This document shows positions 27,751 through 35,875 of a stretch of DNA of 64,000 nt, piece after piece. Made by a program: the position numbers and the translations under genes. A model generated the notes under the pieces. It made no database searches. It was not told where the DNA came from and was given only the letters and a program-made list of their open reading frames with translations. The stretch lies in the NCBI RefSeq assembly GCF_015140455.1, contig NZ_AP024094.1, forward strand, positions 434,001-498,000, in the 5' to 3' direction. Each line of letters opens with the position of its first letter. The first letter of the stretch is position 1. The DNA comes from Jeongeupia sp. HS-3. Its GTDB lineage: Bacteria > Pseudomonadota > Gammaproteobacteria > Burkholderiales > Chitinibacteraceae.

Positions 27751-29535
27751 TTATTCGGTCAGCACCGTCTTGGCCAGATAGCGCGGCGTGTCGATGCTGT
27801 TGCCGCGATGCACGGCGATCCGGTACGCCAGCAGCTGGAACGCTACGGCATACAGCACCGGGTCGAGCTCGCCCAGCGACGCCGGCATGCGGATGACATT
27901 CATCCGCTCGTCCGAGGCCAGCGCGGCGTCGGTGAATACGTAGATGCGCCCCTGGCGGGCGCGCACTTCCTGCAGGTTGGCGAGCATCTTCTCGGCCAGA
28001 CGATTCCACGGCACGCAGGCGACCACCGGCAGGTGGCGGTCGATCACCGCCAGCGGGCCGTGCTTGAGCTCGCCGCCGGCGTGGCCTTCGGCGTTCAGGT
28101 AAGCGACCTCGCGGATCTTCTGCGCACCTTCCATCACCACCGGATAATTGCCGTGCCGGCCGATACAGAACAGCGTCTGCCCCTGGGCGATCGCCCGGGC
28201 CCAGTCGTCGATCTGCGGCTTGAGCGCCAGCACCTCCTGGGCACGTTGCGGCAGCAGCGCCAGACGGGCGCATGCGGTGCTAGCGCCTTGCGGGTCGAGG
28301 CGATGCTGTTGCCGTGCCAGACCGAGCGCCAGCTGATACAGCGCCAGCAACTGGGCGGTGAAGGTTTTGGTCGAGGTGACGGCGATTTCCGGCCCGGCAT
28401 TGGTCGCCAGATGCCAGCGCGCCTGACGCATCAGCGTGCTGTCGATCACGTTCGAGATCGACAGCGTGTGCGTTTCGCCTAGCTGGGCGGCGTAACGCAG
28501 GCTGGCGACGGTGTCGGCGGTCTCGCCCGATTGCGAAATGGCGACGACCAGCGTATCCGGCAAGAGCGCGACCTCGCGGTAGCGGAATTCGCTGGCCAGT
28601 TCGACCAGCACCGGGACGCCGACGGTGGCTTCGAGCCAGTAGCGTGCCGAGAGCGCGGCGTGATGGCTGCTGCCGCTGGCGATCAGCGTAATGGCGCGAA
28701 TTCCGCCAAGCGCATCGACCGCATCACCACCGAGCAGCCGGGCGAGATCGGGCAGCGCGCCGCTGTGCGACAGCGCATCGGCGAGCATGGCGGGCTGTTC
28801 GTCGATCTCCCTTTCCATGTGGTGGCCGAAGCGGTCCAGCGTTTCGTCGCTGTTCAGCGCCAGCGTTGCGGCACGGCGAACCGGCTGGCCCGCGGCATCG
28901 AAGACGTCGATCCGGCCGGGCGAGAGGCTGGCGACATCGCCATCGTGCAAACGCAGTTGTTCGCGCCGATCGGCCGGTAGCAGCTGGACGTTGTCGGTGC
29001 AGGCAACGCCGCCGAGCGAGAGCGACACGAACAGCGGAATGCGGCTGCCGGTAAACACCAAGGCGCTATTGTCGTCGCTGCTGGCAGCGCCAAAGGCATG
29101 AATGCCGACGAGTTCCTGCCGCGCCGCCAGCACCGCACGGGGCAGATCCTTGAGCGTGCGTTCGTGCCAATGGATAAGGCTGGCGATCAGCGCCGCCGGC
29201 TGCGTGCTGTCGGCCTCGTAGCCCAGGCTGCTGAGCTTGGCGGCGAGCGGCACTGCGTTTTCCAGTTGCCCGCGCATCACCACACCGATACGGCCACGGC
29301 TGACGGCCGCGGCATGACCGCCGTCGTACGACCAATCGAGCCGGGCGAGCAAGGCGTAGCCGCTGTGCTGACTCAAGGCGTCGGCCAGGGCGATCTGGGT
29401 GCCGTGCGCCTGCCACACGCTACCGCCACCGAGCGCAGACAAATGGCGGTAGCCAAGTTCGGGGTGCTGGGCCAGCAGCGGCGAGAGCGGCGAAACGGCA
29501 TTGTTTTGGCTGATAAAACCGAAAATCGTGCTCAT
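27751..29535 (-). CDS. GlmS-like SIS-domain protein with a catalytically degenerate glutaminase domain
   Basis: 594 residues from ATG 29535, full length for glucosamine-6-phosphate synthase. The two C-terminal SIS domains keep the isomerase sites: ASGSSHHAALSARYW, AISQSGETADT, VTSTKTFTAQ, EGAQKIREVAY (catalytic Glu), GGELKHGPL (His), and a C-terminal LAKTVLTE with the fructose-binding Lys. The N-terminal glutaminase half is altered at nearly every key place. Residue 2 is Ser instead of the nucleophile Cys. The usual RWATHG is RLDWSYDGG, the oxyanion HNG is MRG (87-89), and the Asp of the DTE motif is Pro113. It cannot be an ordinary glutamine-dependent GlmS. Ammonia-dependent synthesis or glucosamine-6-phosphate deamination, useful in chitin catabolism, are the likeliest roles (inference). 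Confidence 0.85.
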   Translation of the reverse strand: MSTIFGFISQNNAVSPLSPLLAQHPELGYRHLSALGGGSVWQAHGTQIALADALSQHSGYALLARLDWSYDGGHAAAVSRGRIGVVMRGQLENAVPLAAKLSSLGYEADSTQPAALIASLIHWHERTLKDLPRAVLAARQELVGIHAFGAASSDDNSALVFTGSRIPLFVSLSLGGVACTDNVQLLPADRREQLRLHDGDVASLSPGRIDVFDAAGQPVRRAATLALNSDETLDRFGHHMEREIDEQPAMLADALSHSGALPDLARLLGGDAVDALGGIRAITLIASGSSHHAALSARYWLEATVGVPVLVELASEFRYREVALLPDTLVVAISQSGETADTVASLRYAAQLGETHTLSISNVIDSTLMRQARWHLATNAGPEIAVTSTKTFTAQLLALYQLALGLARQQHRLDPQGASTACARLALLPQRAQEVLALKPQIDDWARAIAQGQTLFCIGRHGNYPVVMEGAQKIREVAYLNAEGHAGGELKHGPLAVIDRHLPVVACVPWNRLAEKMLANLQEVRARQGRIYVFTDAALASDERMNVIRMPASLGELDPVLYAVAFQLLAYRIAVHRGNSIDTPRYLAKTVLTE

Positions 29536-29645
29536 AAAAGGGCCGTGGCGATGGGGTGGGTGGGACTGTCTCAAGCCTAGTGCAAAACCGATGGCAAAGC
29601 TTAATCGCGGCTGAATATCCAGATAAAGTAGTCATTGCCCCTATA

Positions 29646-29670
29646 GATACAAAAACCGATACAAAAACCG
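29646..29670. repeat. Tandem 12-bp direct repeat in the divergent GlmS-like/cupin promoter region
   Basis: GATACAAAAACC occurs twice without a gap (29646-29657 and 29658-29669). It lies between the GlmS-like gene (-) and the cupin-like gene (+), about 110 bp upstream of each. It is a candidate operator for either or both. Confidence 0.5.
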
Positions 29671-29742
29671 GCGATCACGCGATCGACCGTTGCGGGCAGA
29701 TCGCCGGTTGCGGCGAAGGACGATGAGACAAGGAGGAAGACG

Positions 29743-30759
29743 ATGGAGCACATCAATCAGACCATGCGGGTCGACGATGAGTGGCGGCGCTGGGTCGCCG
29801 AGAACCTGATTCTCGGCAGCGAGCCGCAATCGCTGTGCGAGGTGATGGTTGCCGCCGGCATTGATGCCGCCGAGGCACGGAAGGAAATGGCGCTGGCGCA
29901 GGCCAGCCCGTACATCGCCGGTGCCACGCGGCTGAAAAACCGGCTGGCCAAGCGTGACTGGGTGTTCGATATCCAGCGCAAGCTCAACCGCCAGTTCGAT
30001 CTGAAGATCGAACGCCGCCACCAGCTGGGCGGCGAGGCGTTTTATCGCGAGTACTACAGCACCGGTCGGCCGGTGATCATCACCGGCATGCTCGAGCATT
30101 GGCCGGCGATGCGGAAATGGAATCTCGACTATTTCGCCGCCGAGCACGGCGATCGCGAAGTCGAGGTGCAGTTCGGTCGTTCGCGCGATGCGCAGTACGA
30201 AATCAATTCGCCGCAATTGCGCCAGACGATGCGCTTTGGCGATTACGTCGCGCTGGTGAAAAACGCCGGCCAGACCAACGATTTCTATATGACGGCGAAC
30301 AACACCTCGAAGAACCGTCAGGCCTTGGCCGGGCTGTGGCGCGACCTGTTGCCGTTGCCCGAGTACCAAAATGCGAATTCGCCCGACGACGGCTTCTTCT
30401 GGCTCGGCCCGGCCGGCACGATCACGCCGTTTCACCATGATCTGACCAATAACTTCATGGCGCAGGTGATGGGGCGCAAGCGCGTGCTGCTGATCCCGCC
30501 GGCCGAGGTCGCTCGTGTCTATAACCATAGGCACTGCTTCAGCGAAGTCGACGGCCGCGCGATCGACTTCAACCGCTTCCCGCTGATGCGCGATGTGCAG
30601 GTGCTCGAATGCATTCTCAACCCCGGTGAAATCCTCTTTCTGCCGGTCGGTTGCTGGCATTTCGTCGAAGGGCTGGATGTGTCTTGTACGGTTTCGTCGA
30701 TCAATTTCCGCTGGGATAATGACTTCACCGGTTTTTACCCCGGCCAGCTCGATTACTAG
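29743..30759 (+). CDS. Cupin-like (JmjC-type) 2-oxoglutarate/Fe(II) oxygenase candidate
   Basis: 338 residues, start ATG 29743 after a strong AAGGAGG. The first about 90 residues are helical and unassigned. The rest is a cupin_8/JmjC fold: ITGMLEHWPAMRKWNLDYF at its entry, FHHDLTNN with the HxD metal pair in TPFHHD (about residue 226), and the distal His in LPVGCWHFVEGLDVS. A Lys or Arg for 2-oxoglutarate is likely in GRKRVLLIP. The set matches FIH-like protein hydroxylases and other cupin_8 enzymes. The next gene starts 30 bp later and is probably its partner. The substrate is unknown. Confidence 0.8.
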   Translation: MEHINQTMRVDDEWRRWVAENLILGSEPQSLCEVMVAAGIDAAEARKEMALAQASPYIAGATRLKNRLAKRDWVFDIQRKLNRQFDLKIERRHQLGGEAFYREYYSTGRPVIITGMLEHWPAMRKWNLDYFAAEHGDREVEVQFGRSRDAQYEINSPQLRQTMRFGDYVALVKNAGQTNDFYMTANNTSKNRQALAGLWRDLLPLPEYQNANSPDDGFFWLGPAGTITPFHHDLTNNFMAQVMGRKRVLLIPPAEVARVYNHRHCFSEVDGRAIDFNRFPLMRDVQVLECILNPGEILFLPVGCWHFVEGLDVSCTVSSINFRWDNDFTGFYPGQLDY

Positions 30760-30789
30760 CGCTGGATTTTGCCAATACACGGAGCCTGA

Positions 30790-31563
30790 ATGAGCCACAT
30801 CCTGACCCCCGAATTCCTTGCCCAGCCTTTTCCGGCGTTGTCGCGCGAGCTCGTCGAGGCCGCGCCTGGCGAGTTCCTGATCGATGAAATCCATCCCGGT
30901 GCGCCGCTGGTGATCAGCTTCGCCTTCGTCGACTGGGCCGGCAATCCCGGCTTTTACGGCTGGGGACGCACGCGCAAGCTCGCCGACATCAGCGGCCAGC
31001 CGATCAACCGCATCCTGCTGCGCGATCGGCGCAGCCAGTGGTACCAGCAGGGGGTGGCGGGGCTGGGCGACAATGTGGATGAAACCATTCGCAGCCTGCA
31101 GGTGCTGATCGATTTGATCCGCCCGTCGCGGATCACCACGCTGGGTGAATCGATGGGGGCTTATGGGGCCATTCATTACGGCGTCATGCTCGGCGCCGCG
31201 CGCATTGCCGCTTTCGGCCCGCTGTCGCACCTGCAGGTTGACGAGGCGCTGCTGTACAACGATCGCCGCTGGCTGCCGGTGATGCAGGCGCTGGCGGCCA
31301 ATCCGCCCGAGGGCATGTGTGATGACCTCGCCGGCTTGCTGCGCGAACGTCATTATCGCGGCGAGCTGCATCTTGGTTTCGGCACCGATGCCGGCGGCGC
31401 CAACGCCGAGGCGGTGTGTCTGGATGCGGTGCATGCGCTCCGGCTGGCGGCGCATCCATCGGTGCAGTTGCACCCGTACCCGCAGGCGCAGCACACGGTG
31501 ACCTTGTACCTGAAGGAAAACCGCCTGCTCGACGGATTCCTCGAGTGTGCCTTATTGGGCTGA
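30790..31563 (+). CDS. Alpha/beta hydrolase-like protein paired with the cupin-like oxygenase
   Basis: 257 residues. The nucleophile elbow is LGESMGAYGA (Ser near residue 121), with a candidate acid in FGTDAGGANAEA and the His in PQAQHTVTLY, consistent with a serine hydrolase fold. There is no signal peptide, so it should be cytoplasmic. The start lies 30 bp after the cupin-like gene, which suggests an operon. The pair may modify and hydrolyse one compound or protein. I do not recognise the family by name. Confidence 0.6.
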   Translation: MSHILTPEFLAQPFPALSRELVEAAPGEFLIDEIHPGAPLVISFAFVDWAGNPGFYGWGRTRKLADISGQPINRILLRDRRSQWYQQGVAGLGDNVDETIRSLQVLIDLIRPSRITTLGESMGAYGAIHYGVMLGAARIAAFGPLSHLQVDEALLYNDRRWLPVMQALAANPPEGMCDDLAGLLRERHYRGELHLGFGTDAGGANAEAVCLDAVHALRLAAHPSVQLHPYPQAQHTVTLYLKENRLLDGFLECALLG

Positions 31564-31635
31564 AACCCAGTCTGCGATTGACGCTGGCGGGGGCTTAGGG
31601 GTATTTTGGGCGGATTTATTTCCGCCCGCGCCCCT

Positions 31636-31878
31636 ATGCCCAAAGCTGCCAAAGCGACGGCCGCCACCCCGGTCGATTTCGAGACCGGATTGCGCGAGCT
31701 CGAAACACTGATCGCCGAGCTTGAAGCCGGCAACCTTTCTCTCGACGCCGCCCTGAACGCCTACCAGCGTGGTCAGACCTTGCTCGGCTTTTGCCAGGGC
31801 AAGCTCACCGCTGCGGAGCAGCAACTCAAGGTGCTCGAAGCCGGCCAGCTCAAACCGTTTCAAGGTGACCCAGAATGA
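31636..31878 (+). CDS. xseB: Exodeoxyribonuclease VII small subunit
   Basis: An 80-residue helical protein with the family core DFETGLRELETLIAELEAGN and LSLDAALNAYQRGQTLLGFC. It forms the multi-copy small subunit that coats the coiled coil of XseA in exonuclease VII. The start is ATG 31636; upstream in-frame codons do not match the family. It overlaps ispA by 4 bp, the usual xseB-ispA-dxs order of proteobacteria. xseA is not in the window. Confidence 0.95.
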   Translation: MPKAAKATAATPVDFETGLRELETLIAELEAGNLSLDAALNAYQRGQTLLGFCQGKLTAAEQQLKVLEAGQLKPFQGDPE

Positions 31879-32786
31879 GCCGTCTGATGGATTCCAGTAC
31901 ACCGTTTTCCGACTGGATGCAGGCGGTGCAAGCGCGGGTTGAAACCGTGCTCGATACCTTGTTGCCGGCAGCAGGCCAGCACCCGGCGCGTTTGCACCAG
32001 GCAATGCGCTATGCGGTGCTCGACGGTGGCAAACGCGTCCGTCCCTTGCTGACGTTTGCCGCCGGTGAGCTCGTCGGCGCCGATCCGGCCCGGCTGGATC
32101 ACGCCGCCGCCGCGGTCGAACTGATCCACGCGTATTCGCTGGTTCATGACGACATGCCGCCGATGGACAACGACACCTTGCGCCGCGGCAAGCCGACCGT
32201 GCATGTGAAATACGATGAAGCCACCGCCTTGCTGGCCGGCGATGCGCTGCAAACCGCCGCCTTCGACGTGCTCACCGCCAGGCCGCTGAGCGACGATGCC
32301 GCCGTGCAACTGCAGATGATCCGCACGCTGGCGCTGGCCTCGGGCAGCCACGGCATGTGTGGCGGGCAGGGCATCGATCTGTACAGCGTCGGCGAGTCCT
32401 TGAGCCTGCCGCAACTTGAACTGATGCACATCCTCAAAACCGGTGCGCTGATCCGCGCGTCGGTGTTGCTGGGCGCCGCCTGTGGCGCGGTCTTGTCGGA
32501 CGACGAAAAAGCCCGGCTCGATCATTTCGCCAAGTGCGTCGGGCTGGCGTTTCAGGTCGTCGACGACATCCTCGACGAGGAAGCCGATACCGCGACGCTG
32601 GGCAAGACCGCCGGCAAGGATGCCGCCAACCACAAGCCGACCTACGTCGCGCTCCTGGGGCTCAAGGGCGCCAAGGAGAAGGCTGCCGAACTGCTCGCCG
32701 ACGCGCACAGCGCGCTTGCTCCCTTTGGTGACCGCGCCGCGCGGCTCGCCCAACTGGCCGACTTTATCGTCGACCGCCGATTCTGA
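31875..32786 (+). CDS. ispA: Farnesyl diphosphate synthase (geranyltranstransferase)
   Basis: 303 residues. Both aspartate-rich motifs are present: the first is [10 protein letters not shown] (DDxxxxD), the second [16 protein letters not shown] and [10 protein letters not shown] are also typical. It condenses IPP with DMAPP and GPP to give farnesyl diphosphate for undecaprenyl and quinone chains. It overlaps xseB by 4 bp (ATGA at 31875) and ends 5 bp before dxs, forming one operon that links isoprenoid precursor supply and chain growth. Confidence 0.96.
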   Translation: MSRLMDSSTPFSDWMQAVQARVETVLDTLLPAAGQHPARLHQAMRYAVLDGGKRVRPLLTFAAGELVGADPARLDHAAAAVELIHAYSLVHDDMPPMDNDTLRRGKPTVHVKYDEATALLAGDALQTAAFDVLTARPLSDDAAVQLQMIRTLALASGSHGMCGGQGIDLYSVGESLSLPQLELMHILKTGALIRASVLLGAACGAVLSDDEKARLDHFAKCVGLAFQVVDDILDEEADTATLGKTAGKDAANHKPTYVALLGLKGAKEKAAELLADAHSALAPFGDRAARLAQLADFIVDRRF

Positions 32787-32791
32787 TATCC

Positions 32792-34630
32792 ATGCTGCTA
32801 GACACCATTTCCTGCCCAGCCGATCTGCGCCAGTTTGAGCGCAAGCAACTTGCGCCGCTGGCGACCGAGTTGCGTGCGTTTTTGCTCGACTCGGTCAGCC
32901 ATACCGGCGGCCATTTTGCCTCCAACCTTGGCGCGGTCGAGCTGACGATCGCGCTGCACTACGTGTTCAACACCCCGGAAGACCGGCTGGTATGGGACGT
33001 CGGTCATCAGAGTTATCCGCACAAAATCCTCACCGGCCGGCGTGAACGCATGGATACGATGCGCAAGCATGGTGGCCTGGCGGGTTTTCCCAAGCGCGAC
33101 GAGAGCGAATACGACACCTTCGGCGTCGGGCATTCGAGCACCTCGATCGGCGCGGCGCTCGGCTTTGCCGAAGCGGCGCTGATCAAGGGCGAGAACCGCC
33201 ACGCGATTGCGGTGATCGGCGATGGCGCGATGACCGCCGGGCAGGCGATCGAGGCCCTGTTCAACGCTGGCCATCGCCGCGATACCAATCTGCTGGTGAT
33301 TCTCAACGATAACGAGATGTCGATCTCGCCCAATGTTGGCGCGTTCACCAATTACCTTTCCAAACTGATGTCCGGGCGTTTCTACAACGGTTTCCGCAAT
33401 GCGTCCGAGAAAGTGCTCGGCGCGGTGCCGCCGCTGAAAGAACTGGCCAAAAAGGGCGAGGAACACGTCAAGGCGCTGCTGACGCCGGCGTCGTTTTTCG
33501 AGGAGCTGGGCTTCAACTACATCGGTCCGGTCGATGGTCATAACCTTGATGCGCTGGTGACGACGCTCAGCAACATCAAGGAGCTGAAAGGTCCGCAATT
33601 CCTGCATGTGGTGACCAAAAAGGGGCACGGCTACAAACTCGCCGTGGATGATCCGGTCAAGTATCACGCGGTAACACCGTTTCAGCCCTGCGACGGCATG
33701 GCCGGCAAGAGTGGCGGCAAAGTATCGTTTACGCAGGTATTTGGCGACTGGCTGTGTGATATGGCCGCCTCTGACGCCAAGCTCGTCGGCATCACCCCGG
33801 CGATGCGCGAAGGCTCGGGGCTGGTGCGTTTCGAGCAGGAGTATCCGGCACGCTATTTCGACGTCGGCATTGCCGAGCAGCACGCGGTGACCTTTGCCGC
33901 CGGTCTCGCCTGTGAAGGGCTCAAGCCGGTGGTGGCGATTTACTCGACCTTTTTGCAGCGCGCCTACGATCAGCTGATCCACGACGTTGCCTTGCAGAAT
34001 CTCGACGTGACCTTCGCGATCGATCGCGCCGGCCTCGTCGGCGCCGACGGCCCGACCCATGCCGGCTCGTTCGATCTTTCCTTCCTGCGCTGCATCCCGA
34101 ACATGGCCATCCTGGCGCCGGCCGACGAAAACGAATGCCGGCAGATGCTGTACTCGGCGTATCAACACGCCGGCCCGGCGGCGGTGCGTTACCCGCGCGG
34201 CAACGGCATGGGCGTGCCGGTGCAGGCCGAGATGAACGGTGTTGCATGGGGCAAGGGCGTGGTAGCGCGAACCGGCAGCAAGGTGGCGATTCTGGCATTC
34301 GGCACCTTGTTTGAAGCCGCGCTCAAGGCCGGCGAGGCACTCGATGCCACGGTCGCCAATATGCGCTTTGTCAAACCGCTCGATGACGCGTTGGTTGTCG
34401 AGCTGGCCGCCAGCCACGATCTGATCGTCACGGTCGAGGAAAACGCCATCATGGGCGGTGCCGGTAGCGCGGTAATCGAAAGCATGATGCGCCAAGGCGT
34501 GATCAAGCCGGTGTTGCAGCTTGGCCTGCCCGACGATTATGTCGAGCATGGCGAGCAAAAGCAGATGTTGGCCGATTGCGGGCTCGACGCGGTGGGGATA
34601 GCGGCGGCGATTCGACAACGGATCGGCTGA
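32792..34630 (+). CDS. dxs: 1-deoxy-D-xylulose-5-phosphate synthase
   Basis: 612 residues, near the family norm. It has [12 protein letters not shown], the thiamine-diphosphate motif [18 protein letters not shown] with closing [10 protein letters not shown], the domain-II Glu/Arg region [17 protein letters not shown], and [18 protein letters not shown] with the catalytic His. It joins pyruvate and glyceraldehyde 3-phosphate as the first step of the methylerythritol phosphate pathway. It lies third in xseB-ispA-dxs and is followed by a terminator. Confidence 0.98.
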   Translation: MLLDTISCPADLRQFERKQLAPLATELRAFLLDSVSHTGGHFASNLGAVELTIALHYVFNTPEDRLVWDVGHQSYPHKILTGRRERMDTMRKHGGLAGFPKRDESEYDTFGVGHSSTSIGAALGFAEAALIKGENRHAIAVIGDGAMTAGQAIEALFNAGHRRDTNLLVILNDNEMSISPNVGAFTNYLSKLMSGRFYNGFRNASEKVLGAVPPLKELAKKGEEHVKALLTPASFFEELGFNYIGPVDGHNLDALVTTLSNIKELKGPQFLHVVTKKGHGYKLAVDDPVKYHAVTPFQPCDGMAGKSGGKVSFTQVFGDWLCDMAASDAKLVGITPAMREGSGLVRFEQEYPARYFDVGIAEQHAVTFAAGLACEGLKPVVAIYSTFLQRAYDQLIHDVALQNLDVTFAIDRAGLVGADGPTHAGSFDLSFLRCIPNMAILAPADENECRQMLYSAYQHAGPAAVRYPRGNGMGVPVQAEMNGVAWGKGVVARTGSKVAILAFGTLFEAALKAGEALDATVANMRFVKPLDDALVVELAASHDLIVTVEENAIMGGAGSAVIESMMRQGVIKPVLQLGLPDDYVEHGEQKQMLADCGLDAVGIAAAIRQRIG

Positions 34631-34653
34631 TTCTTCCGCGATTATCGTCAAAG

Positions 34654-34681
34654 CGCCGGCTGCAATGCCGGCGTTTTTTTT
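34654..34681 (+). terminator. Rho-independent terminator after dxs
   Basis: CGCCGGC / GCCGGCG stem with TGCAAT loop followed by an eight-base T-run, 24 bases after the dxs stop. It marks the end of the xseB-ispA-dxs operon. Confidence 0.88.
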
Positions 34682-34820
34682 CGCCTCGGCGGGCCTCTCG
34701 TCGGAATTGGGATACGACGTTAGCGGGACGCGCTATGCAATAAGATCAGCGTTCTGTTCTGCGTGGCCAGTGCTTGCGGTTCGGATCGGTGCGTATTCAA
34801 TTTCCTCCGGACGCTCAGCC

Positions 34821-35711
34821 ATGACCATGCATGCCCGTTTGCCGTCGCCGATTGCCCCTTCGATCAAATGGCGAAATATTCTCTTTGATATGCTGTTTTA
34901 CGATGTCGATAAATTGACCCTGGAAGAGCAGTGCGATGTCTTGAAATTGGCGGATCACGAAGGCGGGGTTGTGGTCGTTTCGCCCGGTAAGGGTAATCGA
35001 CGAGTTCGGGCTTATGCCAACGTCGACGATTGCCTCAAGGCTGACAAGAAAGCCATTCAAGCCATTGTGGTTGCTGGCGTTGGCAGTTCCGCGATCGGTA
35101 CCGCCGCGCTGGCGTGCAATGTGGCCGATGCCTATGACATCGACGTTGCCGGCATCGTGTCGGGCTACGGCGTGAAGGATGTGGTCTCCGAGTCGCTGGG
35201 CGGCTGGTTTTTCTACGGTGCGAGCGATGCGCTGGGCCAGGGATTCCGGGCGTTGCTCGACTACTGGGGCAAGCTGCCGAAGCTGGATGCCTCGCTTGAG
35301 TCGGGGAGGCAGATGACGGCGTCCGCCAGCCCGGCAGTACCGCTGCCCGAGGATGTCAGCGCGCTGATTCGTATTCTGCAAGCCGCGCCACCAGGCTTGC
35401 GTTTATTGGTAGGGCACAGCAAAGGTTGCTTGTTGCTGGATTTTGCATTGGAGCGCTTTGCGCAGACACACCAGAAGCATGCCTATTTCAAGAATTTGCG
35501 TGTTGCGACATTCGGTACCGTCGTCAATTTGCCGGAAAAGTTCGAGCGTTCCTATCAATTCATTGGCGATCTGGACTGGTTTGGTGGTGTCAATTCCCGC
35601 CTTGGCATGGGCCATACCAAGATCAATCAAGGCTGGCATCACCTTAACAGCAAATACTTATTTCATATGGACGTTGAAAGCGTCCTGAAGCGATACGTTC
35701 CCATTCGCTGA
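34821..35711 (+). CDS. Uncharacterised protein with a GHSKG hydrolase-like elbow
   Basis: 296 residues from ATG 34821; the open frame runs further upstream but that part crosses the dxs terminator. Around residue 200 it has RLLVGHSKGCLLLDFAL, a G-x-S-x-G nucleophile elbow of alpha/beta hydrolases. Earlier it has VVAGVGSSAIGTAALACNVA, a glycine-rich small-residue stretch, and later FIGDLDWFGG with acidic residues and GMGHTKINQGWHHL with histidines that could complete a triad. There is no export signal. It stands alone between two unrelated operons. I do not recognise a family. Confidence 0.55.
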   Translation: MTMHARLPSPIAPSIKWRNILFDMLFYDVDKLTLEEQCDVLKLADHEGGVVVVSPGKGNRRVRAYANVDDCLKADKKAIQAIVVAGVGSSAIGTAALACNVADAYDIDVAGIVSGYGVKDVVSESLGGWFFYGASDALGQGFRALLDYWGKLPKLDASLESGRQMTASASPAVPLPEDVSALIRILQAAPPGLRLLVGHSKGCLLLDFALERFAQTHQKHAYFKNLRVATFGTVVNLPEKFERSYQFIGDLDWFGGVNSRLGMGHTKINQGWHHLNSKYLFHMDVESVLKRYVPIR

Positions 35712-35875
35712 ATGGCGTGGATGTTGATGGCGGCATTGCGCCTACGCGGCCAGGCGCTACCGGCGTTTTGCGTATCGCCAGCACGAGCGCTTCGACGTGC
35801 CGCGAACCATTTCGAAAACATTTCGGTGCGCGTGCTGCTATCTATACTCCAAGCACCTGACGCTCGGAGACGGCC

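Noticed and set aside
27344-28273. - strand frame bridging the HAF-repeat and GlmS-like genes
   Set aside because: It runs out of register through two real genes and across a terminator hairpin.
32798-34651. Long open frame on the - strand opposite dxs
   Set aside because: Antisense shadow of a strongly conserved gene with no protein-like motifs.
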